64,000 bases of DNA from Gigaspora margarita (GCA_009809945.1 WTPW01000017.1:557526-621525); one strand, 5' to 3'. Shown: positions 1-11,676, numbered from the stretch's first letter. Made by a program: numbers and translations. Notes: a model not told the origin generated them from the sequence alone.

Positions 1-402
1 TTGTCAAGATATCTTCGCTCAAAGTCAAAACTATCAAAATAGAAGCTGCGCCAAATTTTTTTCTAAATTTGAGCGAAGATATCTTGACAACCACTTGACT
101 AAATTCGATAAAGATTTTTTTATTTGAATTATATGAAGCTATAGAATTCAAAAAAAAAAGTTTTATCAAATTTGGTCAGATGGTTGTCGAGGTATCTTCG
201 CTCAAAGTTAGATAAAAAATTTGGCGCAGCTTCTATTTTGATAGGCGTTTTGATTTTCTCTGACTTTGAGCGAAGATAACTCGACAACCACTTGACTAAA
301 TTCGATGAATTTTTTTTTATTTGAATTCTATGAAACAATAGAATTCAAATAAAAAAAGTTTTACCAAATTTGGTCTTATGGTTGTCAAGATATCTTCGCT
401 CA
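1..402. repeat. Tandem foldback repeat cluster
   Basis: Imperfect inverted repeats built on the word TATCTTCGCTCAAA and its complement occur at about 1-23/68-90 and 190-210/265-287, with another arm near 385-402. Between them lie AT-rich stems ending in GAATTC-type centres. A related architecture recurs at 6690-8210. I see no coding capacity; the open frame at 129-338 on the minus strand is a by-product of the palindrome. Confidence 0.7.
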
Positions 403-671
403 AAGTTTTAAAAATTCTTATTTTTACTGGGATTTTCATGTCGATCAGTATCAAAAAAGTAAGTGCAGGAGTATCAAAAACGTAAGATTTGCGTATCAGG
501 CAGTGTTATAAATTCAAAAAATTTTTATTGGCGCAAACGCAAAAAAAAAACGCATAAAAAAAAAATTTTATATGCGCGTTATATATACGGGGAGCCCCGA
601 TATACGCGCAAATTTAAATATATGTGCGCTGCGCCTACTGCGCGGATCCAATTTACATCACTGGTATCAGG
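403..671. other. No recognisable gene; locally CpG-containing
   Basis: This stretch holds A-runs and several CGC/GCG words, unusual for the AT-rich surroundings, near 530-650. The overlapping open frames here are lysine- and tyrosine-rich low-complexity translations without recognisable domains. It could be the remains of a CpG-rich transposon terminus, but no partner inverted repeat was found. Confidence 0.4.
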
Positions 672-673
672 TA

Positions 674-859
674 CAGTCAACTCTTTCTATACCGAACTCT
701 TGAGTCTGGTCAAAAAAAAAAGTTCACTATAAAAAATTACTATGTTTTCTTAAAAAACCACAGCTTTTTTTATACCGAACTATTAAGAAATTTTAAAATT
801 TTGAGTTCATTATATCCAGAGTTCATTATAATGAGGTTCGTTATATCCAGAGTTGACTG
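674..859. mobile_element. Tc1/mariner-like MITE
   Basis: A 186-bp element starts CAGTCAACTCT and ends AGAGTTGACTG, flanked by TA on both sides. This is the classic arrangement of Tc1/mariner/pogo elements. Inside the ends are GTTCATTATATCC-type subterminal repeats. No transposase is encoded, so it is a non-autonomous element. The same kind of end (CAGTCAGACC) is seen on the longer element at 24040. Confidence 0.75.
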
Positions 860-861
860 TA

Positions 862-1227
862 TAATTACCGTCAAAATTTCACTATCACATGATTTTTGGC
901 CAATAAAATAACGAGATCAGGTGTAATGTAACACAAGCGGAAGATCAAAACAAAACGTTCGCTTCGCTAAAATTTACATAAGAAATCACCTTTCGCACCC
1001 TAATAAAAAAATTCCATGAGCGATTTTACTATATGTCTTGCTAACATCAAGCCCTATAGGAGCCCTAAAACGAATTGAAGTTTTTTGGGCATAGTCACGT
1101 GACAGTGAAAAAGTGACAGCGATTCTGGGGAAGATGCTAAGGCATTTCTTGCAATAATTCTATATAATTTGTACACTTAATGCTGAATTAAGCAATAATA
1201 TGATTCATTAGCCAGGAAATAAAAAAA
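862..1227. other. Intergenic, nothing recognised
   Basis: No open frame of note, no tandem repeat and no convincing inverted repeat was seen in this interval. Confidence 0.4.
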
Positions 1228-1387
1228 GTTGGTATCGGCTACCCGGTCAGCTAAGCCGTTATAGTCGACTACATCGACTACGGCTATAGCTGATCGGCTA
1301 GCCGACTATTAGCTGACCGAACCCATCCCTAACTACGGCTATAGCTGATCGGCTAGCCGACTATTAGCTGACCGAACCCATCCCTAT
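1228..1387. repeat. hAT-like terminus with 55-bp tandem duplication
   Basis: A ~55-bp unit containing CTGATCGGCTAGCCGACT is present twice head to tail (about 1277-1331 and 1332-1387). The right end reads GACCGAACCCATCCCTA, a terminus style common in hAT elements, and the left end near 1230 carries a degraded partner (GGCTACCCGGTCAGCTAA). No target duplication could be fixed. Confidence 0.5.
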
Positions 1388-1566
1388 ACATCACCCTCAA
1401 GCTGAAGTCTCCCCCGCAAAATGAACAGCCAACCAAAACGCTGGATGACTCTCGCCAATCACATGATTTTCATCAACCCATTTTTATATGTTCGTTTATC
1501 GTTTCATTTGTTCGTTTCATTTTACCCCCTCTCCCTCCCTCCCGAGAGTCCTGGAAAGTGATGTTG

Positions 1567-1834
1567 AGGCCAGACCAATTTAATTCGGTGGTTTACATTA
1601 CCCCCCCTCCTCAGAGCCCCCTCCCTCATAGTAAAAAAATTTAGATAGATATACATAGGACTACGGAATATTTCGGAAAATTTTTATATAGTCCCGGAAC
1701 AAATCGGGAAAAATTTTTTTGAAAAAAAATTTTTTTTAAAATTTTACTATATGAACCACCCCTCCCCCCCCCCCCCCCCCCCCCTTTTGTGAGAAAGATG
1801 TAATGTAAACCACTGAATTAAATTGGTCTGGCCT
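1567..1834. mobile_element. MITE with 34-bp TIRs and a C-tract
   Basis: Near-identical 34-bp inverted repeats (start AGGCCAGACCAATTTAAT, end ATTAAATTGGTCTGGCCT) bound a 268-bp element. The interior has several C-rich runs, including an uninterrupted run of about 21 C at 1764-1784. It is non-coding and the superfamily is unassigned because no clear target duplication is visible. Confidence 0.7.
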
Positions 1835-1939
1835 AACCGAAGAATCAACTTCAAACGGCCTTATGCTCGCTATTACCGTTATGTGGATTCTCGTGATTTT
1901 ATTGGCTATTGGTTACTGTCGGAAGTTTCGCTTTAGCCC

Positions 1940-2200
1940 GAAAAACTGGTAAAGCCCACATCTTTTTATGGCATAAATCCGAATTGTAAGATCCTACCTA
2001 TTTCCAAAATCCACTTTCGCTTATCATTTATGATATTTATTATTTATTAGTTACGGAAATTTCGGACGTTTCGCCAATTTCGGAAGTTTCGGAAGTTTCG
2101 TCCAGTTTCGGAGGTTTCGGAAGTTTCGGATTTGGGGCATCTTTTGAAACTAGGTTTCGGAAGTTTCGGAAGTTTCGGTCGGCCGAAACACTGATTACAT
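1940..2200. repeat. GTTTCGGAA minisatellite
   Basis: A 9-bp word, GTTTCGGAA with variants, is repeated many times, densest at 2050-2125 and 2155-2190, ending in CGGCCGAAACACTG. The same GTTTCGG/CCGAAAC word fills both arms of the DNA element at 11952-13447, so this may be one arm of a related element. Confidence 0.6.
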
Positions 2201-2837
2201 GGGAACCTGAAAACACGGTAGTTTTTTTAATTTACTGTAAATTAATAGAATAATGTTCACTAAGATTATGCATGGTTAATTTTTCATTTTGCACAACAAG
2301 GAATCAAAAATTGGGTCGGTAGTCATATTTTTTTCCGTCAGTCCTATCGGGAAATTAAGGTCTCCATCGGGTGACACTGGATGAGAATAGCGCAATTGGA
2401 TCTAAAAAAAAATAAAAATAAAAAAAAAATAAAAAAATAAAAAATAAAAAATAAAATTGAGAATTTGAAAAAATGGGTCGGCGGGTAATGTAAAACGAAA
2501 AATCAACTTTGCGCGGCCTTATATTCCTGCTTAAGAAGCTCGTAAACTTTTTAGACACCGAATAGTGTAAAATTAATAGCCAAATATAAGCGAGTGATTT
2601 CTTGATCACGGGACTCAAATTTTTGTGACATGTATTCTAATTACCGCAGCTGATGCTAGAAGTTAAGGTCTATATTTAAATACTAAAATCTACAAATATT
2701 AAATTTAATTTAATTTTTAAGAAAAGGTATCAACGTTGACAGCTTACGTCAAAAAATTCAAGTCATTTGGCAAGCACATCACTGTAAACTCCCAGATAAC
2801 ATTGTTATTGTATGTTACGCAGCTAATAACTGATAAC
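2201..2837. other. AT-rich, no gene
   Basis: Contains an A-rich low-complexity run at 2404-2455. The minus-strand open frame at 2355-2618 is the phenylalanine-rich translation of that run and is not credible as a gene. Confidence 0.5.
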
Positions 2838-2931
2838 TTGTTTATCTGGTAACGAATTTATATGTGTCATTTCTGGGACCCGAAGGGGCCCAGAAATGCA
2901 CATATAAAATTTCACAACCAGATAATGAATT
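2838..2931. repeat. Foldback element
   Basis: A long stem is formed by TATCTGGT...CATTTCTGGG on the left and CCCAGAAATG...ACCAGATA on the right, with a short loop centred near 2884. It is probably a small non-autonomous foldback. A second short palindrome (GTAGGTAC...GTACCTAC) lies at about 2981-3009. Confidence 0.6.
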
Positions 2932-3171
2932 GTTTTACAAATTATTCTCGTTATCGTTGTTGGACTCGCATTTTTACGAACGTAGGTACATACGTACTGT
3001 ACGTACCTACACAGATTGATAGATCGGAATTTCCCATAACATGGTGATTTGCGATCATTCACACCTTTTTTATTATAAGAGAATAAACTTGTAATAAAAT
3101 AAATTGATTTATATATATTCAATTCAAATTAAATTATGTTCAAATCCAACTCTTAATTAGTCATTATGACC

Positions 3172-3325
3172 AGGGTTGGCATTGAACAATGTCCAAATAA
3201 ATTTGATTGGACTTTGAACATTTGGATATAGTCTAATTTTCCAAAAATTTTTTGGGCCTTTAGGCATTGGACAATGTCCAAAAGAATTACAAAATTAATT
3301 GGACATATGTCCAATTGTCCAATAA
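3172..3325. repeat. hAT-like remnant with TTGGACAATGTCCAA words
   Basis: Begins CAGGGTTGGCATTG, a hAT-style terminus, and consists of many copies of TTGGACA/TGTCCAA in both orientations. The same words build the element at 36342-36621, which has a CAGTGTTG end and a target duplication. The right end is not clear here, so this is called a remnant. Confidence 0.45.
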
Positions 3326-3604
3326 TTTTATTAAACAAAATTAATGATTTAAAATTTAATTTATGTAAGTTTATAATTTAAAGTTTGATGCATTACGGCA
3401 GCAAAAAATCACATTACAGTTTTATCATATGCATATAAAGACTTCTTTATTCTAATTTACAACGATATTATATTAATTAATAATCTATTTCAATGGATCA
3501 ATTTATTTTATTTGTTGTCTTTATTTTAAAATTAAAAATAAAATCAACCTATTGTTATTTTATTTTTGAAATACAAATCATTTATAAATTGTATGTACGT
3601 ACGT

Positions 3605-4744
3605 TGTGAGGATGTGGAATGTTCCTGGCAAACGAAATATCTATAACTAGCTACTTTTCTATCCTAAACTATCAATACTATATATCCACAAGACTTAAAT
3701 CCTAACGATGGTAGGTGGGAAAGAGGCGTTTGTTGACTTGGTCCAAGAGTTAGGGCTTAAGGTCTTGCTGCGGCGGTTCCGAAGTAAAATAAGTATTGCT
3801 TATCTATAGTTCCAGTAGTACTTTCTTTACTTTTAAGTAGGCACCAATTACTATCTTTCTCTTTGCTTTAGGTGGGAGGGGTCGATTTTAGTCTTGAACT
3901 TTGTTCACGGTGTCACGGGACAAGAGCAATCAGGTGCCGATTGGAGTTGATGTAATTTTCTGATCCAGTTTGAGGACGATCCAACGTGTTGGCAGAGTAC
4001 AGGAATTAATTAGCGGGGTAGTTAATTGTACGATAAATAAGGTAATCAATGATCTAATCAATTCGGGTTTTATATAAATTGCTTTTGTCGATTACTAAGC
4101 CTTTTATTCTTTTTATGTTTTTAGGTGACGAAATCGGGTTTTATGATATTTCTCGAAGTTTCAGTTTAATACAAAGAGGAAATTTTGGGAAACGATAATG
4201 TCAAAGTTTCGAAGGGAAGTTTATTTTTATTTTCAGTTAGAAAATTCAAGAGAAACAACTACTAACACTTCTACTCTTATTTCAAAGGTTATTCTTGAAC
4301 CCCACACTTGAGTTAGCTTTATTTGAATGAAAAGAGGTCAGATGTTTAGACTTTTTACATTGCTGCATCTTTCACAATATTGTTATAAAACTGTCAAGTC
4401 CTAACTAGTTATTCTAAACTAATTATATTTGATATCCTTGATATCTTTAATATCCTTGATATCTTTAATACCCTTGATACATTTAAGATATTTGATATAT
4501 TCGACATACTTAATTTCCTTAGGATCTTTGAGATACTAACTATCTCAGATCGTCAAATCAAGTTTAGGGCACGTGAAGACGTACTGTATCTCTAGGGGCT
4601 TATAGTATTATATACTAATCTCAAGGGGTCCTATACTTTAAACATAAATAATAGTATAATGAAAGAAGACTATATCTATTTTATACATAAAAAGAAGACT
4701 ATAATAGGTATTTCAAGGGGCTGGGTACTCTAACGCTTCTCACA
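3605..4744 (-). repeat. 3' LTR of the Gypsy element
   Basis: 1140 bp, starting TGTGAGGATG and ending GCTTCTCACA on the plus strand, matching 15198-16327 over its full length. Because the element reads on the minus strand this is its 3' LTR. A purine-rich tract (ACAGGAAGAA on the minus strand, about 4746-4757) abuts it and is a candidate polypurine tract. Near 4421-4540, in the U3 part, are degenerate 10-11-bp repeats of GATATCCTT/GATATCTTT. It keeps more CpG sites than its partner. Confidence 0.92.
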
Positions 4745-5223
4745 ATTCTTCCTGTCTTATTTACAAGTTCTACGAGTAACTTCTTACAATAATTCTTGGT
4801 ACTCATTAATGGTCAAGTGGCGGACTAAGGTGATGGTGATGTACTTGGAGCGGTATAATTGTTCCATACCATGTCCTTTGAATATATGGTAGATGTGTGA
4901 AGAAGAAATAAAGTAATAGGGAGTTATCAGTTTCTGATAAAAGTGTCATTGCCTGGGAGGAACAACGTCAAGAAAGGAGCCTAAGTAGAAGGTGTACACT
5001 AGGATTTCAACTCAGTTGCCCAAGCGAAGAGCTCATAGCAGGTGGTGGTAAACGGCAGTAGCTGTAGTTTCATTGATTTGTTTGATGCTAAAGGACAAGG
5101 TGCTGGGTCTATATTAATTGGATTGAGAACATACTGGTCATACTAGATTTCTGGATGGAGGAGAGGTTTCCAATTTTTTTCAATAGTAGTTGTATTTTTT
5201 CAGTGAGGAAACTACTTGTCTTT

Positions 5224-6512
5224 TTATATTCTTTGTGTATAGTATGGTTTTAATAAATTTTTATTTATAGGTACTGTAAGCACTTTTCCTTCTAGTTTCC
5301 TTAGCTTGTATGCACCTCTCAAGAGATTGTCATGAATGTAATAGGGGCCCTTCCATTTGGGGATGAATTTATGGCTATCTGTGCCCATTATTCTTGAATT
5401 GTAGAGAAGGACCTAATCACCTATTGCAAATTCAGGCTTGAACTGTATAGGTCAATCATATTGTTCTTTCTGTTTCTCCTGTATCACTTGTATTTGATGT
5501 AATGCTTGTTTACAGGGTTCAGGTAGATCATGGTCGATCTGTACATCCTTTGGATGATCATTTCGTTCAGCAAGTCTGGTAATTCGCTGAGATGCATGGG
5601 TAGCTTAACTCTTCTCCCATAAACCAAGAAAAATGGTGTTTCACGAGTAGAGGCTTGTCTTGTAGTGTGATATATGAAAAGAATTGGGAAAGTAGTAGAT
5701 CCCAGTTAGTTATGTTTACTACCAACTGGGAAATTGCATTACATAAGGTCTTGTTGAAGCGCTCTACAAGCCCATTTATTTGGGAATAGTACAAGATAGT
5801 GTATTGGTGCTTGATAGCCAAAGCCGCAAGTAACTCATTAATAAGCTGATTTCGAAAGTAGGACCCTCAATCAGACAGTATATAATTTGAACACCCATGC
5901 CTGCATACTATTTCTTCATAAATAAGCTTTGCTACTTCTTCAGCATTGTCTCTAAGGATAGTGCAGGTCTTGGGCCATTTGGTCATATAGTCGGTTGCAA
6001 CTATGATATACCGATTGAACCTGGGGGTAATAGGTAAGGGTCCTACAATATCAATGCCAATCTGGTAAAAAGGAGCGTCAACCGGTATAGGGTGAAGTAT
6101 GTCTTTGATTTTTCCCATTCCATGCCTCTAACAGGTCTTGCATATCTTGACGTATTCATGTATATCACTATACATTTGCGGCCAGTAGTAATAGTCTCAT
6201 ATTTTATGAAACATGACCCATGTTCCAAGATGGGCTCCTGTTGGGTGATCATGTGACATAGTTAATGTAGGGTCCAATTCCTATTCTCGTAATACTTTTA
6301 ATAATGTCTCATCTTTCTTTTTCTTATACAGGTTCCCATGCTTCATTTGAAATGCTCAACTTTTCCTTTCTAATCATTTTCAATTTGGGCATTCGAAGTG
6401 CTACGGATACTGCTAGTACTATAAGTAGTTGGTTAGAGCTGCATATTGCTATGGGTCCATTGTTGATAATTTTATGCAGATCTTTTAGATTTAATAATTT
6501 TGCAAGGACACT
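5224..6512 (-). pseudogene. Integrase domain of the Gypsy pol
   Basis: Read on the minus strand, the N-terminal zinc-binding region keeps HPTGAHLG and a CKTC pair (about 6265-6120). It is followed by the catalytic core with IGIDIVGPLP, ATDYMTKWP and the second aspartate in ILSD (about 6118-5870). The core ends with NGLVERFNKTL, which holds the third acidic residue (about 5775-5740). A C-terminal segment including FIPKWKGPYYI and LLKPYYTQ runs to a stop at about 5224. The D-D-E triad is therefore retained, but stops interrupt the frame: one follows the second aspartate directly (TGA where CGA is expected) and others lie in the zinc region. It would have inserted the cDNA into nuclear DNA. The 6521-8613 transposon cuts the region just upstream. 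Confidence 0.88.
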
Positions 6513-6520
6513 GACAACCT

Positions 6521-8613
6521 AGGACCCTGGACATCTCTCATATAGGTCATAACTGATTTGCATGAATTTAGGCGTTTTTGCTACTCCTAAAATCAAGTAA
6601 ATTTGTTAAAAGTTGGATTATTACATATAAACTTTATAGTAATTTGCTAAAAACTAAATTATAACATCTAGTATCAAGTAAATAAATATAGTATAAATTT
6701 TTTTATTTGAATTCATAGAATTAAAATAAAAAATTTTTTATCAAATTTGGTCAAGAACTTGTGGAGATATCTTTGATGAAAGTTTCTGTAAACAATTTTA
6801 ACGTAGCTTCTTTGTAATATGTTTTTTTTGCTTTTTCAAAATAACCTACTGTTCGGTGATGTTTTACAGAAATTTTATTATGCTAACTAAAAAATATTTT
6901 ATAACAAGACTTGTAGCGCATATCATGACTAATAAAATCTCAAATTTTATGAAAAATAATTAAAAACTCGTGAAGATATTAACGTTTTTGTAAATTCGGA
7001 CGCATACGTTTTTGCAAGTTTTTTCTAAACTTCAAATGCTTCCTGAAGCACTTTCTCAAAATGAAAACTTCAAAACGTGACTAAGTAAGTTGNTAGAANA
7101 GNTATTTTAAAGTCTTNNGTTAAAATTTCATNAAAAACGNATCANTATTGACGAAGTTATGATGATTTTTCAATTTGCTTCCAGATTCAGGATTTTCTAA
7201 AATTTACAATTTTGATGAAAACAGAAAAATTCCATCACAGGCTAGATTTTTACAAGTTCTAATAAAACAAGTTACTGCGCACTAAGTAAACTTTTAGAGC
7301 ATATTATTTACTAATAGAATCTCAAATTTTATGAAAAAATATTGAAAACTCGTGGAGATATTAATGTTTTTGTAAATTCAGACGTCATACGTTTTTGCGA
7401 ACAATTTTGGCACATGATATACGTTTTTTGAAATAGAAAAAATCTTTCATCAAAGATTTCTCTACGAGTTCTTGACCAAATTCGATGAAAATTTTTTTAT
7501 TTTAATTCTACAAATATATAGAATTCAAATAAAAAAATTTTTGTCGAATTTGGTCAAGAACTCATAGAGAAATCTTTGATAAAAGATTTTTTCTATTTCC
7601 AAAGACGTATATTACATGCCAAAATTGTTTGCAAAAACGTATGACGTCCAAATTTACAAAAACGTTAATATCTCCACGAGTTTTCAACATTTTTTCATAA
7701 AATTTGAGATTCTATTAGTAAATAATATGCTCTAAAAGTTTACTCAGTGCGCAGTAACTTGTTTCATTAGAACTTGTAAAAATCTAGCCTGTGATGTAAT
7801 TTTTCTGTTTTCATCAAAATTGTAAATTTTAGAAAATCCTGAATCTGGAAGCAAATTGAAAAATCATCATAACTTCGTCAATATTGATCTGTTTTGATGA
7901 AATTTTAACCGAAGACTTTAAAATATCTATTCTACCAACTTACTTAGTCACGTTTTAGAGTTTTTATTTTGAGAAAGTGCTTTAGGAAGCATTTGAAGTT
8001 TAGAGAAAACTTGCGAAATGTATGCGTCTGAATTTACAAAAATGTTAATATCTTCACGAGTTTTCAATACTTTTTCATAAAATTTGAGATTCTATTAGTC
8101 CATGATATTCGCTACAAGTCTTGTTATAAAATATTTTTAGTTAGCATAGTAAAATTTCTTGTAAATCATCACCAAATAGTGAGTTATTTTGAAAAGTTAA
8201 AAATTATTATATAAATTACTAATTCACTTAATGATAACCCATGCAATTGTATTATATAATTATTTGTTTATCGACATATAATCATGATCAATGATCATAA
8301 TACATATGCAGAGTAAGTACCAAGTTGCTATTGATACTAAAGCCCGATTATATGCTACAACTACTTTTTAATTATAATTGATTATCACTTTGCTCTGTAA
8401 ACCATTAATAACTTGATTATCATCAAAATGTAGTTAAATTGCTAAAAATAAAATATGACATGTATAAAATCTTAGTAATTCGCCAAAATATTCAATTATG
8501 ACCCTTTTTAAAATTAACTTTAATTTGCTAAAATTAAAATTTGGACCTTAGATCAAAATTGAATCAATTTGCTAAAAAAAAATATGACATATATCAGAGA
8601 TGTTCGGGGTCCT
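6521..8613. mobile_element. DNA transposon (AGGACC family) nested in pol, 8-bp TSD
   Basis: Starts AGGACCCTGGACATCTCT and ends CAGAGATGTTCGGGGTCCT, with an exact 8-bp duplication GACAACCT on each side (6513-6520 and 8614-8621). About 2.1 kb long. No transposase was recognised. The outer ~170 bp on the left and ~400 bp on the right resemble the short elements at 37089-37379 and 38925-39220, and the middle is filled by a very large palindrome. The 8-bp duplication fits hAT or P-type elements; the superfamily is not settled. Confidence 0.85.
6690..8210. repeat. ~1.5 kb palindrome inside the nested transposon
   Basis: Two arms of ~650-700 bp face each other around a centre near 7510 (ATATAGAATTC-type loop). 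The left arm from 6840 (ACTGTTCGGTGATGTT) mirrors the right arm ending near 8190. About ten single N bases lie in the left arm (7093-7144), while the mirrored right-arm positions around 7890-7930 are resolved. It is non-coding and related in style to the cluster at 1-402. Confidence 0.85.
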
Positions 8614-8621
8614 GACAACCT

Positions 8622-10190
8622 GGATTGAATTGATTTTTACGTTGGGTTTGATATATATTATTTATAAATAGTTTTTTCTTTTTTTTTAAAAAGGTGTAGC
8701 TTTTTTGGTACACTTCCAATTGGTCTTTACGCCTTCTTTCTTGCAGTAATAACTGTCTCTTATGTCTTTCTAGGGCCTTGCTCTTTTTTCTAGTTCAGCT
8801 TGTCATTGTGGTTTTGACTTTCTTGACTTTTCTAACGTCTTTTCCTAATTTCTGCCTTCGACCTTCGAATTTTTAGAACTTAGATATTCTTGTTTATATT
8901 TTCAATACCAATTCTATTTTTATAACAGTTTCCACCCTCATGGATACTATTATAGATTTACTTTTTGGCTCTTTTCATGTGCTTGCGATGTATATGGGAG
9001 TTTTCAGAGCAATTACGAGGAGTTTGCCTTTCCCAACTTATTTTTCTTTGATGACGCATTTTCTAGAGAGCCATCAAGTCTACTAAACTCTTTTTCTAGA
9101 TTTTAGGTACTTTACTTTATTCAGGTATAGTCTTGTTTGCTCTTGGTAGTTGGTAGGTATCGATTTTGTTTAATTTTTTTTTTGTACCTTTCTTGATAAT
9201 TTTACTTAGCCATGTTTACTCTTGTAGATAGGGCCCCACAACTCGCCCTATCTCATCCCAATTAATCTTGCTCTATTATCAGGTCTGTTTTACTTTTTTT
9301 TTTATATTTATAATCTTGGTTATATGATTTTTAAGTGTTCTTATCTCTGTGACCAAGACCAGGTAAATATATAAAAAAATTCTGGTATATATATAATAGA
9401 CCCTTTTTTATAATGGACCCTATAATTAATTTCTTTCCTTATATACTATCGTAGTTCTCCCAATCAGTGGATTCATCAAAGGGTTGAGTCCAGTCTTTAG
9501 GATCAATTTCCATGGTAGGAGTATAGACTAATTGAACTCCACTAGCTTTGATTCCAGATAAAAGAAGAACCTTTTGCTTCAGAAGTGTCATGATTAGTTA
9601 CTTTATCAAATTCTAATCCCGTGGTCTAATCTCCCCACTGGAGTAAGTCGATGAGGTATACTTCATCTATATCCATGGGTTGTAGTTTGTAGTTATCTTG
9701 GTAATTATAATTTCCATTCATATAGTATCCTATTTGTCTCTGTTCAAGTTACTTTCCACCATAAATCATATGCCAACTGCTGCAGTATCTCCTCCTAGTA
9801 CCGGTCTTGTTCTATTTGGTATTGGTAAGTTCCCATTCATACCCTTGACTCAAGTACCCAGAATTATGCATTTTATCATCTTCATTGACATCTAGTAGTA
9901 ACTCTTCTTCCTCATCGAACCATCCACCGGAGTCTGCTTTTTCAGCCCAGTCAGATAGTTTGTCATTAGAGTTATTAGCAGAAGAATTTTCTACCATAGT
10001 ATAAAAGGCTTCTATTTCTTGAGTTATACTGAGAATACCATCTTTTAAAGCACTTTTTGGAGGATATTTCTGACATTCATTTTCAATTACTTGGGCAGGT
10101 AATGTAGTAGTATACTCTCCTCTCCAGATCTCCATATCTGCTGCTTTTTAGTAGTAGCTTAAATTTTTTTCTTCGTTGCTTTCTATAGGT
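8622..10190 (-). pseudogene. Spacer between RNase H and integrase of the Gypsy pol
   Basis: About 1.6 kb of minus-strand sequence separates the end of RNase H from the integrase zinc region. The best-preserved piece (9812-10135, 107 residues starting MEIWRGEY) is acidic, with FDEEEELLLDVNEDD near its end. Another open stretch near 8695-8785 is highly basic (ALERHKRQLLLQERRRK). Neither resembles a domain I know. It is probably a lineage-specific linker of the polyprotein; an older degraded insertion is the alternative. Confidence 0.55.
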
Positions 10191-10640
10191 TTCTCTTCTA
10201 CAATACATGATAGAGAATCAGCATTATGGTGCTTTCTCCTAGCTCAGTAGATTATTGTAAAATTATAAGATTGTAACTGCAAAATTCACTGGGCTCAATG
10301 TCCTTTAGATACTTAGTTTGGAGCCAATTTAGCGCAGCATAGTTGGTTACAATAACAAATGGTTTATTCCTAAGGTAGTGGTGAAAATGTTCGACACTCT
10401 ATATTATAGAATAACATTCTAACTCAGTGGCAGCATAATTTCGCTCAAGACTTTTACTGGCATAGGCTATGGCTATTTCTTCTTGTCCTCGCCTTTCTGT
10501 ACCAATACAGCCCTGAGCCCTACTCCAAAGGCATTGGTATGTAGGTAGAAAGTTTTGGAGTAGTTAGAAAATCTTAAAATGGGAGCAGTAATTAAATAGT
10601 TTTTTAATATTTGAAAAGCATTTTCTTGCCTTTCCCCTAT
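10191..10640 (-). pseudogene. RNase H domain of the Gypsy pol
   Basis: The minus strand reads IAIAYASKSLERNYAATELE, then VEHFHHYLRNKPFVIVTN and, at the end of the domain, KHHNADSLS. These are the standard landmarks of the Ty3/Gypsy RNase H that removes RNA from the RNA:DNA hybrid. An in-frame TAG interrupts it. The residue after FVIVT is Asn where the family has a catalytic Asp, and the next position is Tyr where His is usual; both fit C-to-T/G-to-A decay. Confidence 0.85.
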
Positions 10641-11676
10641 TTATATTTAATATCCTTTTCCAAGAGCTAATGTAGGGCTTTGGCAATAGTCAAGAATCCT
10701 GGGATGAAGTGCCTATAGTATGCAGTTAGGCTGAGGAATGCTCTAAGCTGTTGTAAAGTGGTTGGGTAGGAAAATTTTTAACTTTTTCGACCTTTGCTGG
10801 ATCTGGTTCGATTCCAATGCTGTAAATTAAGCTTAAAGAGCTTACATTTTTTTGGGTTTAATTTTAACCCTGCAGTTTTAATTTTGGCAAAGACCCTCTC
10901 AATATGATCCACATGATCCCAGTAGGTCTAGAAGAACATAATAATATCATTCAGATATATGCCCACAAATTGATCCAAAAATTTGTAAAGTATATTTTCA
11001 TGGTTCGTTGAAAGGTGGCCAGGGCATTGTATAGCCCAAATAGCATCACTTTAAAGGTATAGACCCCTGTTTAGTGACAAAAGCAGTCTTTTCTTGATCT
11101 TCAGGTTTAACACCAATTTGCCAGTACCCACTGGCTAAATCAAGACTCGAACCACTTTGTCTGGCCAAATGTTTCCAATAGATCATCAATATGTAGGAGA
11201 GGGTACGCATTCTTTTTTGTTACAGCATTTAGTTTTCAGTAGTCTACACATAACCACTATTTTCTATTTTTTTGGATGATTACTATGGGCGAGGTCCAGA
11301 GGCTTTTTAGTTCGTATATAAGACCATTTTTTAAAAGCTGCTAGACTTCTTTATTCAAAAACTCTTGTTCATCTGAGGCAATACAGTAGGTGGACTGTTT
11401 AATCAGTTTGGCATCTCTTGTATCAATTTCATGCTGGACCTGGGCAGAATAACCTAACTGTGCTAACCCAGAAGAAAATAACACCTCATTATTTTGCAGG
11501 ATAAGCTTTACTTCTTCTTTTTGTTCTTTATTTAATAAGTCCACTTCCACTAATTTTTCTATGACTTCTTTAGGGGTTAACTTGATATTTTTGTCCTGTT
11601 TTGTGGTGGGTAACTTTTTAATGGCTGTTAAATAAATGACAGGACTTCTGGAATTTAGACTGTGGTTAGCATACAA
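10641..11676 (-). pseudogene. Reverse transcriptase domain of the Gypsy pol
   Basis: The N-terminal part (11676-11341) is open for 111 residues and includes VQHEIDTRDAKLIKQ, typical of the start of Gypsy RT. Further on come LLKNGLI, a conserved LDLASGYWQIGV block (about 11150-11110) and the catalytic box at about 10960-10946. That box reads IYLNDII instead of the usual YLDD, so one catalytic aspartate is Asn. A 1-nt frameshift lies just before the LDLASGYW block and several stops are present. The domain copied the RNA genome into cDNA and is inactive here. Confidence 0.9.

Noticed and set aside
463..911. Two overlapping plus-strand open frames (89 and 95 residues)
   Set aside because: They are low-complexity or run through the TIRs of the mariner-like MITE; no domains seen.
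2355..2618. Phenylalanine-rich minus-strand open frame
   Set aside because: It is the translation of an A-rich low-complexity tract.
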